Source of the DNA: Sanguibacter keddieii DSM 10542
GTDB lineage: Bacteria > Actinomycetota > Actinomycetes > Actinomycetales > Cellulomonadaceae
Direction of reading: 5' to 3'
Length of the DNA stretch: 64,000 bases
Assembly: GCF_000024925.1 (NCBI RefSeq)
Contig: NC_013521.1
Location: forward strand, 496,001 to 560,000
A program made the translations under genes and the position numbers. This document shows positions 53,320-62,373 of the stretch, in pieces. The stretch's first letter is position 1. Every line of letters begins with the position of its first letter. Under the pieces are notes generated by a model. That model ran no database searches. It saw nothing but the letters and a program-made list of their open reading frames with translations, and had not been told where the DNA came from.

Positions 53320-54054
53320 GTGAATCTGTCGACGCGCGCCGTGGCCACCGCCTGTGCATCAGCTGCCATCGCCGGAGGCGTCTTCCTCGGCGAGTGGGGC
53401 CTGCTCGCCGTCCTCGTCGCGCTCGTCGTGGCCTTCGCCGCCGGGTGGGCGCCGCTCCTCGGGCTCCCCGCACCGGGCGGCACGTTCTTCGTCGTGGCGC
53501 TGCCCGGGCTCGGGGCCCTCGCCGCGGTGCACGTGACCACGACCGAGCCGTGGCTGCGCTACCTGCCCCTCGTCCTGGCCATGGGTCTGCTGCTCTCGTT
53601 CACCAACGAGCTCTTGCGCGGCGACGGCCGCGAGCGGCTGGTCGAGTCCCTGGTGGGCGGGGTGAGCGGCGTCGTCGTCGCCGTCTCGGCCGCCGGGTGG
53701 ATCGCCGCCTCGAAGGTCACTGACGGCATGGCCCTCGTCATCCTCTGCGCCGCCGCGCTCGCCGCCGCCTCCGCAGTCTCCGCCACGCGCCTGCGGGGCG
53801 TGCTCAACAGCGTCGTGACGCTGGTGGGCGCGGTCGCCGTCTCGGTGGGCGTCGCCTCGGTGCTCCCCGAGCTCGTGCCGCTCGACGGCGTGTGGGCCGG
53901 CGTCGTCGCCGCGATCCTCGTGTCGTCGCTGCAGATGCTGTTCCACCGCCTGCCCGCGCTCCGAGAGCCCCGTGCCGCGCTCGCGGTCATCGTGCTGCCG
54001 GTCGCGATGAGCGGCGTGCTCGCCTACGTCGTCGGGCGCGTGCTCGTCGCCTAG
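53320..54054 (+). CDS. Integral membrane protein of unknown function
   Basis: A 244-residue protein with about eight hydrophobic helices and very short loops (for example LLAVLVALVVAFAAGWAPLLGL, LPLVLAMGLLLSF, MALVILCAAALAAASAV, VVAAILVSSLQML). The only polar stretch of note is NELLRGDGRERLVESLVGGVSG. I recognise no transporter signature. GTG at 53320 is 6 nt after GACACT (53308-53313), a weaker version of the leaderless pattern. It is divergent from glnR and convergent with the DsrE gene. Confidence 0.75.
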   Translation: MNLSTRAVATACASAAIAGGVFLGEWGLLAVLVALVVAFAAGWAPLLGLPAPGGTFFVVALPGLGALAAVHVTTTEPWLRYLPLVLAMGLLLSFTNELLRGDGRERLVESLVGGVSGVVVAVSAAGWIAASKVTDGMALVILCAAALAAASAVSATRLRGVLNSVVTLVGAVAVSVGVASVLPELVPLDGVWAGVVAAILVSSLQMLFHRLPALREPRAALAVIVLPVAMSGVLAYVVGRVLVA

Positions 54055-54072
54055 CAGACGAGAGTCTGTCGC

Positions 54073-54456
54073 CTAGTAGACGAGCGCCTGCGTCTGCGGC
54101 GCCATGATCTCCTCGACGAACACCGGGGCACCGGCGATGCGCACGCCGGGCAGCAGGTCGTCCGGGGTGATGCCACGTCGGGCAGCGCACTGGGTGCACA
54201 CCGTGACCGTGCCGCCGTCGACGAGCGACGCCAGCAGGTCCTCGAGCGGGGCCGCGTGCTCGAGCACGAGGTCGCCCGCCCGGCCGGGAACCCCGAACCA
54301 CGCCGAGTCGCCGGTGAGCCACACGCTCACCTCGACGCCGGCGGCGAGCGCGCTCGCCGCGACGGTGAAGGCCTGGTTGGTCAGCTCGGGCGACGACGCG
54401 CCCGCGGTCGACTTCACGACGAGCCGTCGGGAGGGGGCACCGGTCTGTTCGCTCAT
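54073..54456 (-). CDS. DsrE-family protein
   Basis: A 127-residue protein with the DsrE/TusD-like fold: LVVKSTAGASSPELTNQAFTVAASALAAGVEVSVWLTGDSAW, and the Cys-bearing VTVCTQCAARRGI that in relatives carries persulfide. A sulfur-transfer role is possible but not shown. TACCCT (54468-54463) ends 6 nt before the ATG (leaderless). Divergent from the small membrane protein gene, their start codons 32 bp apart. Confidence 0.82.
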   Translation of the reverse strand: MSEQTGAPSRRLVVKSTAGASSPELTNQAFTVAASALAAGVEVSVWLTGDSAWFGVPGRAGDLVLEHAAPLEDLLASLVDGGTVTVCTQCAARRGITPDDLLPGVRIAGAPVFVEEIMAPQTQALVY

Positions 54457-54488
54457 GCGGTCAGGGTAACGGCACGTAGGATGGCCGC

Positions 54489-54602
54489 ATGAGTGTTCAC
54501 ATGCTTGAGATGATCTTCCTCGGGCTGCTGGTCGCAGCCACGGTGACCATCACCTGGTTCGCCGGCTTCGTGGTCTACAGGCTCTACAAGGGTCAGCGCT
54601 GA
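54489..54602 (+). CDS. Small single-pass membrane protein (37 residues)
   Basis: A short frame with one clear membrane helix (MIFLGLLVAATVTITWFAGF) and a basic tail (VVYRLYKGQR). TAGGAT (54477-54482) ends 6 nt before the ATG, exactly the leaderless spacing of neighbouring genes. The stop lies 2 nt before the next gene, so it heads an operon with the nitrobindin-like, YgfZ and perhaps FUSC genes. No family is recognised. Confidence 0.72.
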   Translation: MSVHMLEMIFLGLLVAATVTITWFAGFVVYRLYKGQR

Positions 54603-54604
54603 CC

Positions 54605-55282
54605 GTGTCGTTCTCGATCCCCGACGGGCTGGCGCCCGAGGTCTACCCGCTGGCGTGGTTGGTGGGTTCCTGGCGAGGCGAGGGCGTGATCTCGTACCCC
54701 GGGATCGACGCCGTCGCGTTCCTGCAGGACGTGACCTTCGACCACGACGGCGGCCCGTACCTGCGGTACGAGTCCACGATCCGTGTCATCGAGCCCGTGG
54801 TGCCGTCGACGGTCCCGGAGGAGTGGGCGCAGAGCAGCGCCGACGCCGCTCCGGGCACGACGGACGGCCCTGGTGCGGCTGACGCGCCGGCCGACGTCGT
54901 GGAGCAGGGCTCGGTCGACGGGCTCACGCCCGCTGTCCCGCCGCTCGGCACGGGCGAGACGACCGTGTGGTCCACCGAGACCGGCTATTGGCGGGTCCCG
55001 CCCGAGCGCCCGGACGGGCTCGGCGAGGGCAAGACGCCGCTCGAGGTCATGATGTCCGACCCTGCCGGCCGGTTGACGCTGTACCTCGGGTCCATCGGCA
55101 ACGGGCGGGTCGACCTCGCGAGCGACCTCATCGCCCGCACGCCGACCTCGGCCGAGGTGACGGCCTCGAGCCGTCTCTACGGACTCGTCGAGGGCAACCT
55201 CATGTGGGTGTGGGAGCTCGCGGCCTTCGGCCAGCCGCTCCAGTCCTACGTGTCGGCGAACCTCAGCCGCGTGGAGGGATGA
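54605..55282 (+). CDS. Nitrobindin-like heme-binding beta-barrel protein (FABP-like)
   Basis: A 225-residue protein of the actinobacterial FABP/nitrobindin type. The signature GSWRGEG lies near residue 22, followed by barrel strands FLQDVTFDHDGGPYLRYES, STETGYWRVPP and VEGNLMWVWELAAFGQPLQSYVSANL with a possible haem-ligand region. A ~50-residue Ala/Pro/Asp insert (about 75-120) is unusual for the family. Nitrobindins bind ferric haem and scavenge peroxynitrite. GTG start, 2 nt after the small membrane gene. Confidence 0.85.
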   Translation: MSFSIPDGLAPEVYPLAWLVGSWRGEGVISYPGIDAVAFLQDVTFDHDGGPYLRYESTIRVIEPVVPSTVPEEWAQSSADAAPGTTDGPGAADAPADVVEQGSVDGLTPAVPPLGTGETTVWSTETGYWRVPPERPDGLGEGKTPLEVMMSDPAGRLTLYLGSIGNGRVDLASDLIARTPTSAEVTASSRLYGLVEGNLMWVWELAAFGQPLQSYVSANLSRVEG

Positions 55283-55283
55283 C

Positions 55284-56393
55284 ATGACGTACTCGAGCCC
55301 GCTGCTCTCCCGGCACGGTGCCGTCGCCGGGGCCGGCGTCGACGCCGGTGTCGCCTGGCACTACGGCGACCCGACCGCCGAGCAGCGCGCGCTCGAGCGC
55401 GGCGGCGCCTTCGTCGACCTCTCGCACCACGGCGTCGTCACGGTCTCCGGGCCGGACCGGCTGGGATGGCTCAACTCCATCACCTCGCAGCTGCTGCTCG
55501 ACCTCGGCCCGCGCGACTCCACGGAGACGCTCGTGCTGTCGCCCCACGGGCACGTCGAGCACGCCATGTCCGTCGTCGACGACGGCGAGACGACGTGGCT
55601 GGTCACCGAGGGGTCGAAGGCCGCCGAGCTCACCGCGTGGCTCCAGCGCATGAAGTTCATGATGCGGGTCGAGATCACCGACGCGACCGACGCCTGGGCT
55701 GTGATCGGCGAGCCGGTCGACGCCGAGGGCACGCCCGACGAGACCGTCACCTGGCGCGACCCGTGGCCCCGCACCCGCGAGGGCGGGACGCGGTACGGCC
55801 TGCCCGACGACGAGCACCCCGGCACCGAGCGCCCCTGGCGCCTGGTCCTGGTCCCGCGCGAGACCCTCGCCGAGGCTGCCGCGGCCCGCGAGGCCGCCGG
55901 CTGGCGCCTCGCCGGAACGTGGGCGTCGGAGGCGCTGCGCATCGCCGCCTGGCGACCGCGCCTGGCGACCGAGGTGGACCACAAGACCATCCCGCACGAG
56001 CTCGACTGGCTGCGGACCTCCGTCCACCTGCACAAGGGCTGCTACCGCGGGCAGGAGACCGTCGCGCGGGTGCACAACATGGGTCGTCCGCCGCGCCGCC
56101 TGGTCATGGCGCACCTCGACGGCTCCGGGCACCTGCTGCCCGAGGTCGGAGCAGCGGTCGAGGCCGGGGACCGGTCGGTCGGCACGGTGACGTCGGTCGC
56201 GCGGCACCACGAGCTCGGGCCCGTGGCCCTCGCCGTGGTCAAGCGCAGCACTCCCACCGACGTCGACCTGCTCGTCGCCTGCGACGGCGGTGACGTCGCC
56301 GCCGGCCAGGAGGTCGTGGTCCCGGGCGAGGGCGTCTCGGTCGACCGCCCGGCCGCCCGCGGCCCGGTCGCGCGCGGGCTGAACCCTCGATGA
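55284..56393 (+). CDS. ygfZ: YgfZ/GcvT-family folate-binding protein
   Basis: A 369-residue tetrahydrofolate-binding protein required in E. coli for some iron-sulfur enzymes. The hallmark KGCYRGQETVAR is near residue 252. The N-terminal GcvT-like domain has HHGVVTVSGPDRLGWLNSITSQLL. The ATG is 1 nt past the preceding stop, so it is co-transcribed with the nitrobindin-like gene. Confidence 0.92.
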   Translation: MTYSSPLLSRHGAVAGAGVDAGVAWHYGDPTAEQRALERGGAFVDLSHHGVVTVSGPDRLGWLNSITSQLLLDLGPRDSTETLVLSPHGHVEHAMSVVDDGETTWLVTEGSKAAELTAWLQRMKFMMRVEITDATDAWAVIGEPVDAEGTPDETVTWRDPWPRTREGGTRYGLPDDEHPGTERPWRLVLVPRETLAEAAAAREAAGWRLAGTWASEALRIAAWRPRLATEVDHKTIPHELDWLRTSVHLHKGCYRGQETVARVHNMGRPPRRLVMAHLDGSGHLLPEVGAAVEAGDRSVGTVTSVARHHELGPVALAVVKRSTPTDVDLLVACDGGDVAAGQEVVVPGEGVSVDRPAARGPVARGLNPR

Positions 56394-56487
56394 CCCGCTC
56401 CTCCTCGCCGACCGTGGCACGTCCGCACCCTCGTCTCGCCCCGGGCGTCGCAGGCCTGTGAGCCGCAGCCCCGGGGAGGAGTCCTTC

Positions 56488-57585
56488 GTGACCTCCGCGA
56501 TCCACCGGACGTCGCTCCAGCTCCGCAGCCGCGTCCGTCAGGGCAGCATCCGGGTGCGCTCGGGCGCGGGGCCGATCCTCACCGCCGGCATCGCGGTCAG
56601 CCTCTCGTACTGGATCGCACACCTGCTGCTCGGGCACCCCTTCCCGTTCTTCGCGCCGGTCTGCGCCTGGATCTGCCTCGGCTTCACGGCGGACCGCAAC
56701 ATGCGGCGGGTGGCCGAGGTCGGCATCGGCGTCGCGATCGGCGTGGGCCTCGGCGAGGCGATCGCGTCGTTCATCGGGGCCGGGGCGATCCAGATCGGTG
56801 TCGTGCTCGTGGTGTCCGCGCTCGTCGCGCGGTTCATCGACCGCGGGGCGCTGCTCACCACCCAGGCGGGCGTCCAGTCGATCGTCATCGTCGGGCTCCC
56901 CGTGATGTCGACCGGTGGAGGCGGCGGCCTGGGGCGCTGGACCGACGCACTCGTCGGGGCAGCCGTCGCCTTCGTGGTGGCGGCGCTGACCCCGGGCGAC
57001 CCGCGGCGCCTGCCGCGCAGGCTCGGCGGCGAGGGGCTCTCGGAGCTGGCTCGCACCTTCGAGGAGATCGCCCACGGGATGCGCACGGGCGAGGCCGCCG
57101 ACCGCGAGGCGGCGCTGGTCCGCGGCCGAGCCTCCGAGCCGGCGCTCGACGAGTGGCAGTCGGTCACCAAGGACGCCCTCGGCACGGCCAAGGTCACGGC
57201 GACGGGACGGCGGTACCGGGCCGAGCTCACCGTCATGGGGCGCACCGCCATGCTCGGAGACCGGACCATGCGGACCGTGCGGGTGATCGCGCGTCGCGCG
57301 CTCAGCCTGCCGACCGGGCCCGAGGTCGACCGGCTCGCGCAGCTCCTCGACGACCTCGCCAAGGCCACCCACCTGCTCGCCGAGAACGTGGCCTCGGGGA
57401 CGGAGCCGGCGGTCGCCCGCGAGATGCTCCTCGACGTCGCACACGAGGCGCACCCGGGGCTGCTCGGCACGGGCGACTGGCAGGTGCAGTCGATCACCCT
57501 GATCCTGCGCTCGGCCATCGTCGACCTGTGCGAGACGGCGGGCGCGACGCCCGGTGAGGCCCGCGACGCGCTCGCCCCGATGTAG
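56488..57585 (+). CDS. FUSC-family membrane protein (aromatic acid exporter-like)
   Basis: A 365-residue protein. The N-terminal half carries about six helices (ILTAGIAVSLSYWIAHLLLG, AEVGIGVAIGVGLGEAI, GVVLVVSALVARFI, ALVGAAVAFVVAALTPGDPRR); the C-terminal half is a cytosolic helical domain (SLPTGPEVDRLAQLLDDLAKATHLLAENV). Such proteins are thought to export aromatic acids. GTG at 56488 has GGGGAGGA 8 nt upstream and is preferred to GTG 56458. Confidence 0.85.
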   Translation: MTSAIHRTSLQLRSRVRQGSIRVRSGAGPILTAGIAVSLSYWIAHLLLGHPFPFFAPVCAWICLGFTADRNMRRVAEVGIGVAIGVGLGEAIASFIGAGAIQIGVVLVVSALVARFIDRGALLTTQAGVQSIVIVGLPVMSTGGGGGLGRWTDALVGAAVAFVVAALTPGDPRRLPRRLGGEGLSELARTFEEIAHGMRTGEAADREAALVRGRASEPALDEWQSVTKDALGTAKVTATGRRYRAELTVMGRTAMLGDRTMRTVRVIARRALSLPTGPEVDRLAQLLDDLAKATHLLAENVASGTEPAVAREMLLDVAHEAHPGLLGTGDWQVQSITLILRSAIVDLCETAGATPGEARDALAPM

Positions 57586-57612
57586 GTGCTGATCACCGCT
57601 TAGGCTTGGCCC

Positions 57613-57948
57613 ATGTTCGCCTCGCTCCAGCTCACCGTCATGCTCTTGCTCACGCTCGCGCTGTTCCTCCTCGAGGTCTTCGCCCTCGTCGACGCTGCAC
57701 GCCGGCCGGCCGGGGCGTTCACGAGCGCGGGCAAGCGCACCAAGGTGTTCTGGGCGAGCATCCTCGCCGGAGGGGCGCTGCTCGGCTTCGTCGGCCTCTA
57801 CCCGCCGCTCGGCATCGGCCTGCTCGGCATGGCCGCGCTGTTCATGGTGGTCCCTGCCGCGATCTACCTCACCGACGTGCGCCCCGCCCTCGGCCCGCAC
57901 CGCCGCAGCGGCGGACCGCGGTCTGGCCCCGGCCGCGGAGGCTGGTGA
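57613..57948 (+). CDS. DUF2516 membrane protein
   Basis: A 111-residue protein with three hydrophobic helices (LTVMLLLTLALFLLEVFALVDA, FWASILAGGALLGFVGLY, GMAALFMVVPAAIYLTDV) and a Gly/Arg/Pro tail. Function unknown; the family is confined to actinobacteria. TAGGCT (57601-57606) ends 6 nt before the ATG (leaderless). dtd begins 3 nt after its stop. Confidence 0.88.
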   Translation: MFASLQLTVMLLLTLALFLLEVFALVDAARRPAGAFTSAGKRTKVFWASILAGGALLGFVGLYPPLGIGLLGMAALFMVVPAAIYLTDVRPALGPHRRSGGPRSGPGRGGW

Positions 57949-57951
57949 ACT

Positions 57952-58389
57952 GTGCGCGCCGTGCTGCAGCGGGCCTCTCGCGCCCGCGTGACGGTCGACG
58001 GTGAGGAGCTGGCCTCCTTCGACCGGCAGGGTCTCGTGGTGCTGGTCGGGGCGACCCACGACGACGGCCCCGAGCAGGTCGCCACGGTGGCCCGCAAGGT
58101 CGCCGAGCTGCGCGTCCTCGACGGTGCGGACGGCGCGGAGGTCAGCGTGAGCGACCTCGACGCGCCCGTGATCGTCGTCAGCCAGTTCACGCTCTACGCC
58201 GACACCCGCAAGGGGCGGCGCCCGTCGTGGAACGCCGCGGCCCCCGGGCCGGTCGCCGAGCCGCTGGTCGCGGCCGTGGTCGACGCGCTGCGCGAGCGTG
58301 GGCTCACCGTCGGGACGGGGCGCTTCGGCGCGGACATGCAGGTCGAGCTCGTCAACGACGGGCCCATGACGATCGTGGTCGACGCATGA
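57952..58389 (+). CDS. dtd: D-aminoacyl-tRNA deacylase
   Basis: Hydrolyses D-aminoacyl-tRNAs (and Gly-tRNA-Ala) to prevent misincorporation. A 145-residue protein beginning MRAVLQRASRARVTVDG, with SQFTLYADTRKGRRPSW and NDGPMTIVVDA, the GP motif of the active site. GTG start; the stop overlaps the glycosyltransferase start by 4 nt. Confidence 0.97.
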   Translation: MRAVLQRASRARVTVDGEELASFDRQGLVVLVGATHDDGPEQVATVARKVAELRVLDGADGAEVSVSDLDAPVIVVSQFTLYADTRKGRRPSWNAAAPGPVAEPLVAAVVDALRERGLTVGTGRFGADMQVELVNDGPMTIVVDA

Positions 58390-59549
58390 GCGCGGGCAGC
58401 GTCGCACAGGGGGGCGCAGAGGGCCGTCCGCTGACCGTCGGGCTGGTCATCGACGACTCCCTCGACCGGCCCGACGGCGTGCAGCAGCACGTGCTCACCC
58501 TGGGGGAGTGGCTGAGCGCGCAGGGGCACACGGTCCACTACCTCACGAGCACCACGGTCCGCACGGACCGGCCGCGCATGCACTCGCTCGCCAAGAACCT
58601 GCGGCTGCGCTTCAACGGCAACCGGCTCGGCGTTCCGCTGCCCGCTCCGGCCGCCGGGATCACGACGCTGCTCGACGAGGTCGACTTCGACGTGCTGCAC
58701 GTCAACATGCCCTACAGCCCGCTGCTCGCCGGGCGTGTGGTGAGCCGGGCGCGGGCCGGGACGACGGTCGTGGGGACCTTCCACATCCTGCCGTGGACCT
58801 GGCTCACCCGGTGGGGCGCACGCGGTCTCGGACTGGTGCAGCGGCGCCAGCTGCGACGGTTCTCCCGGGTGATCGCGGTGTCCACGCCGGCCGCGGCCTT
58901 CGCGGCCGAGGCGCTGCGCGTCGAGCCGGTGGTCATCGGCAACCCCGTCGACGTCACCCGGTTCACCCGGGCGCGCGACGCCGAGCTCGCCCGCTGGGAG
59001 CCGTCCGACGCCGACCCGGTGCGCATCGTGTTCCTCGGGCGGCTCGTCGAGCGCAAGGGAGCCGGCGAGCTGCTGCGCGCGGTGGCCCGCGCACGGTCGC
59101 TCACCCAGGTCCCCGTCGAGGTGGTGGTCGGCGGCACCGGACCGCTCCGTGAGGAGCTCGAGTCCTACGTCGCGACCGCCGGGCTCGAGGGCGTGAGCTT
59201 CATCGGCTTCGTCGACGAGGACGACAAGGCGGCGCTGCTGGCCGGCGCCGACGTGGTCGCCCTCCCGTCGACGGGCGGTGAGAGCTTCGGCATCAGCGTC
59301 GTCGAGGCCCTCGCGGCCAGCCGCGGCGTGGTCCTCGCCGGGGACAACCCCGGCTACCGGACGGTGATGGAGGGGCTCGAGGACCAGCTCGTCGACGCGA
59401 CCGACACCGAGACCTTCGCCGCGCTCCTCGCCCGCCACGTCGGCGACGCGGCGGCGCGGACCGCGGCGAGCGCCCGGCAGGTCGAGCACGCCGGCCGCTT
59501 CGACGTCGACGTCATCGGCGCGCAGGTCGTCGAGGTCTACCGGGCGTAG
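58386..59549 (+). CDS. GT4-family glycosyltransferase (PimB/PimC-like)
   Basis: A 387-residue GT-B enzyme. The N-terminal domain has IDDSLDRPDGVQQHVLTLGEWL and DFDVLHVNMPYSPLL; the C-terminal nucleotide-sugar domain has VFLGRLVERKGAGELLRAV, GGTGPLREELE and the E-x7-E motif in ESFGISVVEALAASRGVVLA. It may mannosylate phosphatidylinositol or another lipid; the acceptor is not determined. Coupled to dtd by an ATGA overlap. The second family I palindrome follows 26 bp later. Confidence 0.88.
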   Translation: MSAGSVAQGGAEGRPLTVGLVIDDSLDRPDGVQQHVLTLGEWLSAQGHTVHYLTSTTVRTDRPRMHSLAKNLRLRFNGNRLGVPLPAPAAGITTLLDEVDFDVLHVNMPYSPLLAGRVVSRARAGTTVVGTFHILPWTWLTRWGARGLGLVQRRQLRRFSRVIAVSTPAAAFAAEALRVEPVVIGNPVDVTRFTRARDAELARWEPSDADPVRIVFLGRLVERKGAGELLRAVARARSLTQVPVEVVVGGTGPLREELESYVATAGLEGVSFIGFVDEDDKAALLAGADVVALPSTGGESFGISVVEALAASRGVVLAGDNPGYRTVMEGLEDQLVDATDTETFAALLARHVGDAAARTAASARQVEHAGRFDVDVIGAQVVEVYRA

Positions 59550-59575
59550 GCGGAGCCGTCAGCGTCTCGCAGCGC

Positions 59576-59643
59576 CGAGCTCGTGACTTCGGAGCGAGTT
59601 CGATACCTCTGAGGCACGAACTCGCTCCGTACGCACGATCTCG
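59576..59643. repeat. Dispersed 68-nt palindrome, family I, copy 2
   Basis: Outer arms CGAGCTCGTG (59576-59585) and CACGATCTCG (59634-59643) pair at 9 of 10. Inner GGAGCGAGTTCG (59591-59602) and CGAACTCGCTCC (59617-59628) are perfect, with a 14-nt loop. It has the same length and order of motifs as copy 1 at 5058-5125, again between convergent genes. Confidence 0.85.
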
Positions 59644-59692
59644 CTCCGGCTCACGACCCGGTGAGGAGGCGGCAGGCTGCGGTCGTGCAGCC

Positions 59693-60139
59693 TCAGGCCG
59701 CCAGGTGCTCGACGCAGCGGTCTGCTGCCCAGCCGGCCCACACGTCGGCCGGGACGAGGACGTCGTCGGTCGGGGTGACCGAGGTGGTCTTGTCCGTGAG
59801 GATCGGTGCGTCGCAGACGGTGCCCTCGGCGCTGGTGAAGGTGCAGCGTGCCCCGGCGACCTTGGCGAAGAACTCCTCGGTGAGCAGCGTGCCGTCGACG
59901 ACGGTCGCGATGGGGGACACCGGGATCTCGGACGGGCCGTGCTCGGCCTGCGCGAAGGTCTCGTCGGTGAGCCCGGTGCCGTCGAGGACGATGCGGACCT
60001 CGTAGCGTCCGGGCTGCGCGGGGTCGTGCTCGGCGATCTCCTCGGCGGCGGCCTCCGGGTCCTCCCAGACGCCGAGCGGGACGACGACGTCCCCGGTGAT
60101 GCGGTCGACGACGACGTGGAGCTGGTGCGAGACGGTCAT
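59693..60139 (-). CDS. Hypothetical soluble protein
   Basis: I recognise no family. The 148-residue product is acidic and appears soluble (QLHVVVDRITGDVVVPLGVWEDPEAAAEEIAEHDP at its start; two Cys later). The segments ILDGTGLTDETFAQAEHGP-like and DGTLLTEEFFAKVAG look like two related short units (x-DGTxLTxExFA), suggesting an internal duplication. GGAG lies about 13 nt before the ATG. The 182-bp gap beyond its start holds nothing I can support. Confidence 0.6.
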   Translation of the reverse strand: MTVSHQLHVVVDRITGDVVVPLGVWEDPEAAAEEIAEHDPAQPGRYEVRIVLDGTGLTDETFAQAEHGPSEIPVSPIATVVDGTLLTEEFFAKVAGARCTFTSAEGTVCDAPILTDKTTSVTPTDDVLVPADVWAGWAADRCVEHLAA

Positions 60140-60321
60140 GGTGCGGCGGGTCTCCGTGATCCGGGGGCGGGGGCGCCCCCATCATCCCACCGCGGGCCCG
60201 CAGCAGCACGACCGCGGGCGAGGCCGTCCGGGGCGACCCTGAGACGGGCCTGGTCAAGATCCGGGGTGGACCAGGGGGATGCCGGATGGGCGGCGCGACC
60301 CCACGGTGGAAGGCTCGAGGC

Positions 60322-60624
60322 ATGAGCGCAGACTGGTCCGAGAGCGGACAGACCCAGACCCCAGCACCCACCCCGACCCCCACCCAGCGGTTCTTCGCCT
60401 GGACCCGCCGGCTCGGCATCGTCCGGCCCGCCGGCGGGCGCGTCCTCGGCGGCGTCGCCGCGGCCCTCGCGCAGAAGGTGGGCATCGGCGCGGGGTGGAT
60501 GCGCCTGATCCTCGTCGGCCTGGTGCTGTTCGTCGGGCTGAGCCTCTGGTTCTACGCGATCGCGTGGGCGCTGCTCCCCGACGAGCGCACCGGCACCATC
60601 CCGCTCGAGCGCTGGATCAGCTGA
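60322..60624 (+). CDS. PspC-domain protein
   Basis: A 100-residue protein: a Pro/Thr-rich N-terminus, then RRLGIVRPAGGRVLGGVAAALAQKVGIGAGWMRLILVGL, the PspC fold, a membrane helix (LILVGLVLFVGLSLWFYAIAWALL) and LLPDE at its end, typical of PspC. Probably a membrane-stress sensor subunit; no pspA or two-component genes are adjacent. ATG at 60322 is preferred over 60286. Confidence 0.87.
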   Translation: MSADWSESGQTQTPAPTPTPTQRFFAWTRRLGIVRPAGGRVLGGVAAALAQKVGIGAGWMRLILVGLVLFVGLSLWFYAIAWALLPDERTGTIPLERWIS

Positions 60625-60856
60625 GCGAGCGGTCCGGCCGGACGGGCGAGGGCGAGCAGGAGTCGGGCCGGGTCGAGTCGGCGGTTCGGGTGGTCAGGAC
60701 GTGGTGAAGTCCGCCTAGCAGACGGTTCGATGTGCGACGTGGGCCCTATGTCCTATAGTGGACCGTTCGCTCTGCACCGGTCGTGACCCGACGAGGTGCC
60801 CACCGCCTGACGACGCCCAGCGAGGTGCGTCGGATCTCCAGGAAGAGGCCGAACAC

Positions 60857-62356
60857 GTGTCCGACCAGACCTACCGCATCATCGCGATCGCCGTGTACAT
60901 GGCGGCGATGCTCGTCATCGGGTATCTCGCCTTCCGCAAGACGGACGACCTCGACGACTACATGCTCGCCGGTCGCAGGCTCCGCCCGACCACGGCAGCG
61001 CTCAGCGCCGGTGCCTCGGACATGTCGGGATGGCTGCTCATGGGCCTGCCCGGTGCGATCTACGCCTTCGGGCTGGTCGAGGCCTGGATCGCGATCGGGT
61101 TGACCGTCGGCGCCTGGCTCAACTGGACCTACGTGGCCCCCAGGCTGCGCAGCTACACGCAGGTGTCGAAGAACTCGATCACCGTGCCCACCTTCTTCGA
61201 GAACCGCCTCCGTGACAGCTCGCACCTGCTGCGCATCACCTCGGGCGTCATCATCCTCGTCTTCTTCACCTTCTACGTGTCCTCCGGCATGGTGGCCGGT
61301 GGGACGTTCTTCGAGAGCGCCTTCGGGGGCAGCTACCTCACGGGCATGCTGCTGGTCGCCGGCGTGACCCTCGCGTACACGCTCTTCGGAGGGTTCATCG
61401 GCGCAACCTGGACCGACGTCGTGCAGGGCCTGCTCATGCTCGCCGCCCTCGTGGTCGTCCCCGTCGTCGCCGTCTCGAACCTCGGGGGCGTCGGCGAGAC
61501 CATCGAAGGGGTCCGTGCCGCCGACGCGGCCGCCAACGCCGCAGGCGCCGACCTCAACCGCCTGTCCCTCGTCGCCGGCGGATCCGTCATCGGCGTCCTG
61601 TCCGCCGTCGCGTGGGGCCTGGGGTACTTCGGCCAGCCCCACATCATCGTGCGCTTCATGGCGCTGCGCTCCGCCCAGGACGCCAAGGTCGGCCGCCGCG
61701 TCGGCATCGGCTGGATGGTGCTCATCGCGAGCGGTGCCGTGCTCTCCGGGATCATCGGCGTGGCGTTCTTCTGGCGCGACGGCGAGATCCTCGCCAACCC
61801 CGAGACCGTGTTCCTCGACATGGCCGCCATCGTGTTCCACCCGCTCGTCGGAGGCCTCGTCCTCGCCGCCGTGCTCGCCGCGATCATGTCGACCGTCTCG
61901 TCGCAGCTCATCGTCTGCTCCTCCGCCCTCGTCGAGGACCTCTACAAGATCGCCGGCAAGGAGGCCAGCCCCCAGAAGCAGGTCGTCCTCGGGCGGACCG
62001 GGGTGCTCGTCGTCGCCGTCGTCGCGGGGCTGCTCGCCATCAACCCGAGCGGCACCATCCTCGAGCTCGTCGGCTTCGCCTGGGCCGGGTTCGGCGCGGC
62101 CTTCGGCCCCGTCATCCTGCTGTCCCTCTACTGGCGCCGCCTCACCCGCCAGGGTGCCCTCGCCGGGATGATCACCGGCGCCGTCGTCGTGATCGTCTGG
62201 GGGACCACCGCCCTGGGCGACACCCTCTACGAGATCGTCCCCGGCTTCCTCGCCAACCTCCTCGTCGCCGTCCTCGTCAGCCGCGCCACCGCTGTCGAGC
62301 AGCCCGAGATCGAGGTCGAGTTCGACGAGGCGGCCGCGCAGGCAGCACGCGCCTGA
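60857..62356 (+). CDS. putP: Sodium/proline symporter (SSS family)
   Basis: Takes up proline with sodium, 499 residues, about thirteen helices. Strong PutP stretches are DLDDYMLAGRRL, LSAGASDMSGWLLMGLPGAIYAFG, AYTLFGGFIGATWTDVVQG, WGLGYFGQPHIIVRFMA and IMSTVSSQLIVCSSALVEDLYK. GTG at 60857 is chosen from GGAAGAGG 8 nt upstream; the open frame before it crosses the likely -10 (TATAGT, 60754-60759), giving a ~90-nt leader. A 12-bp terminator follows. Confidence 0.93.
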   Translation: MSDQTYRIIAIAVYMAAMLVIGYLAFRKTDDLDDYMLAGRRLRPTTAALSAGASDMSGWLLMGLPGAIYAFGLVEAWIAIGLTVGAWLNWTYVAPRLRSYTQVSKNSITVPTFFENRLRDSSHLLRITSGVIILVFFTFYVSSGMVAGGTFFESAFGGSYLTGMLLVAGVTLAYTLFGGFIGATWTDVVQGLLMLAALVVVPVVAVSNLGGVGETIEGVRAADAAANAAGADLNRLSLVAGGSVIGVLSAVAWGLGYFGQPHIIVRFMALRSAQDAKVGRRVGIGWMVLIASGAVLSGIIGVAFFWRDGEILANPETVFLDMAAIVFHPLVGGLVLAAVLAAIMSTVSSQLIVCSSALVEDLYKIAGKEASPQKQVVLGRTGVLVVAVVAGLLAINPSGTILELVGFAWAGFGAAFGPVILLSLYWRRLTRQGALAGMITGAVVVIVWGTTALGDTLYEIVPGFLANLLVAVLVSRATAVEQPEIEVEFDEAAAQAARA

Positions 62357-62373
62357 GCAGGACCCCTCTTCCC

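Noticed and set aside
51485-53473. A single 662-codon minus-strand frame covering both the hydrolase and part of glnR
   Set aside because: The upstream half is Arg/Pro-rich nonsense in the wrong frame for GlnR; the hydrolase has its own GTG and -10 at 52411.
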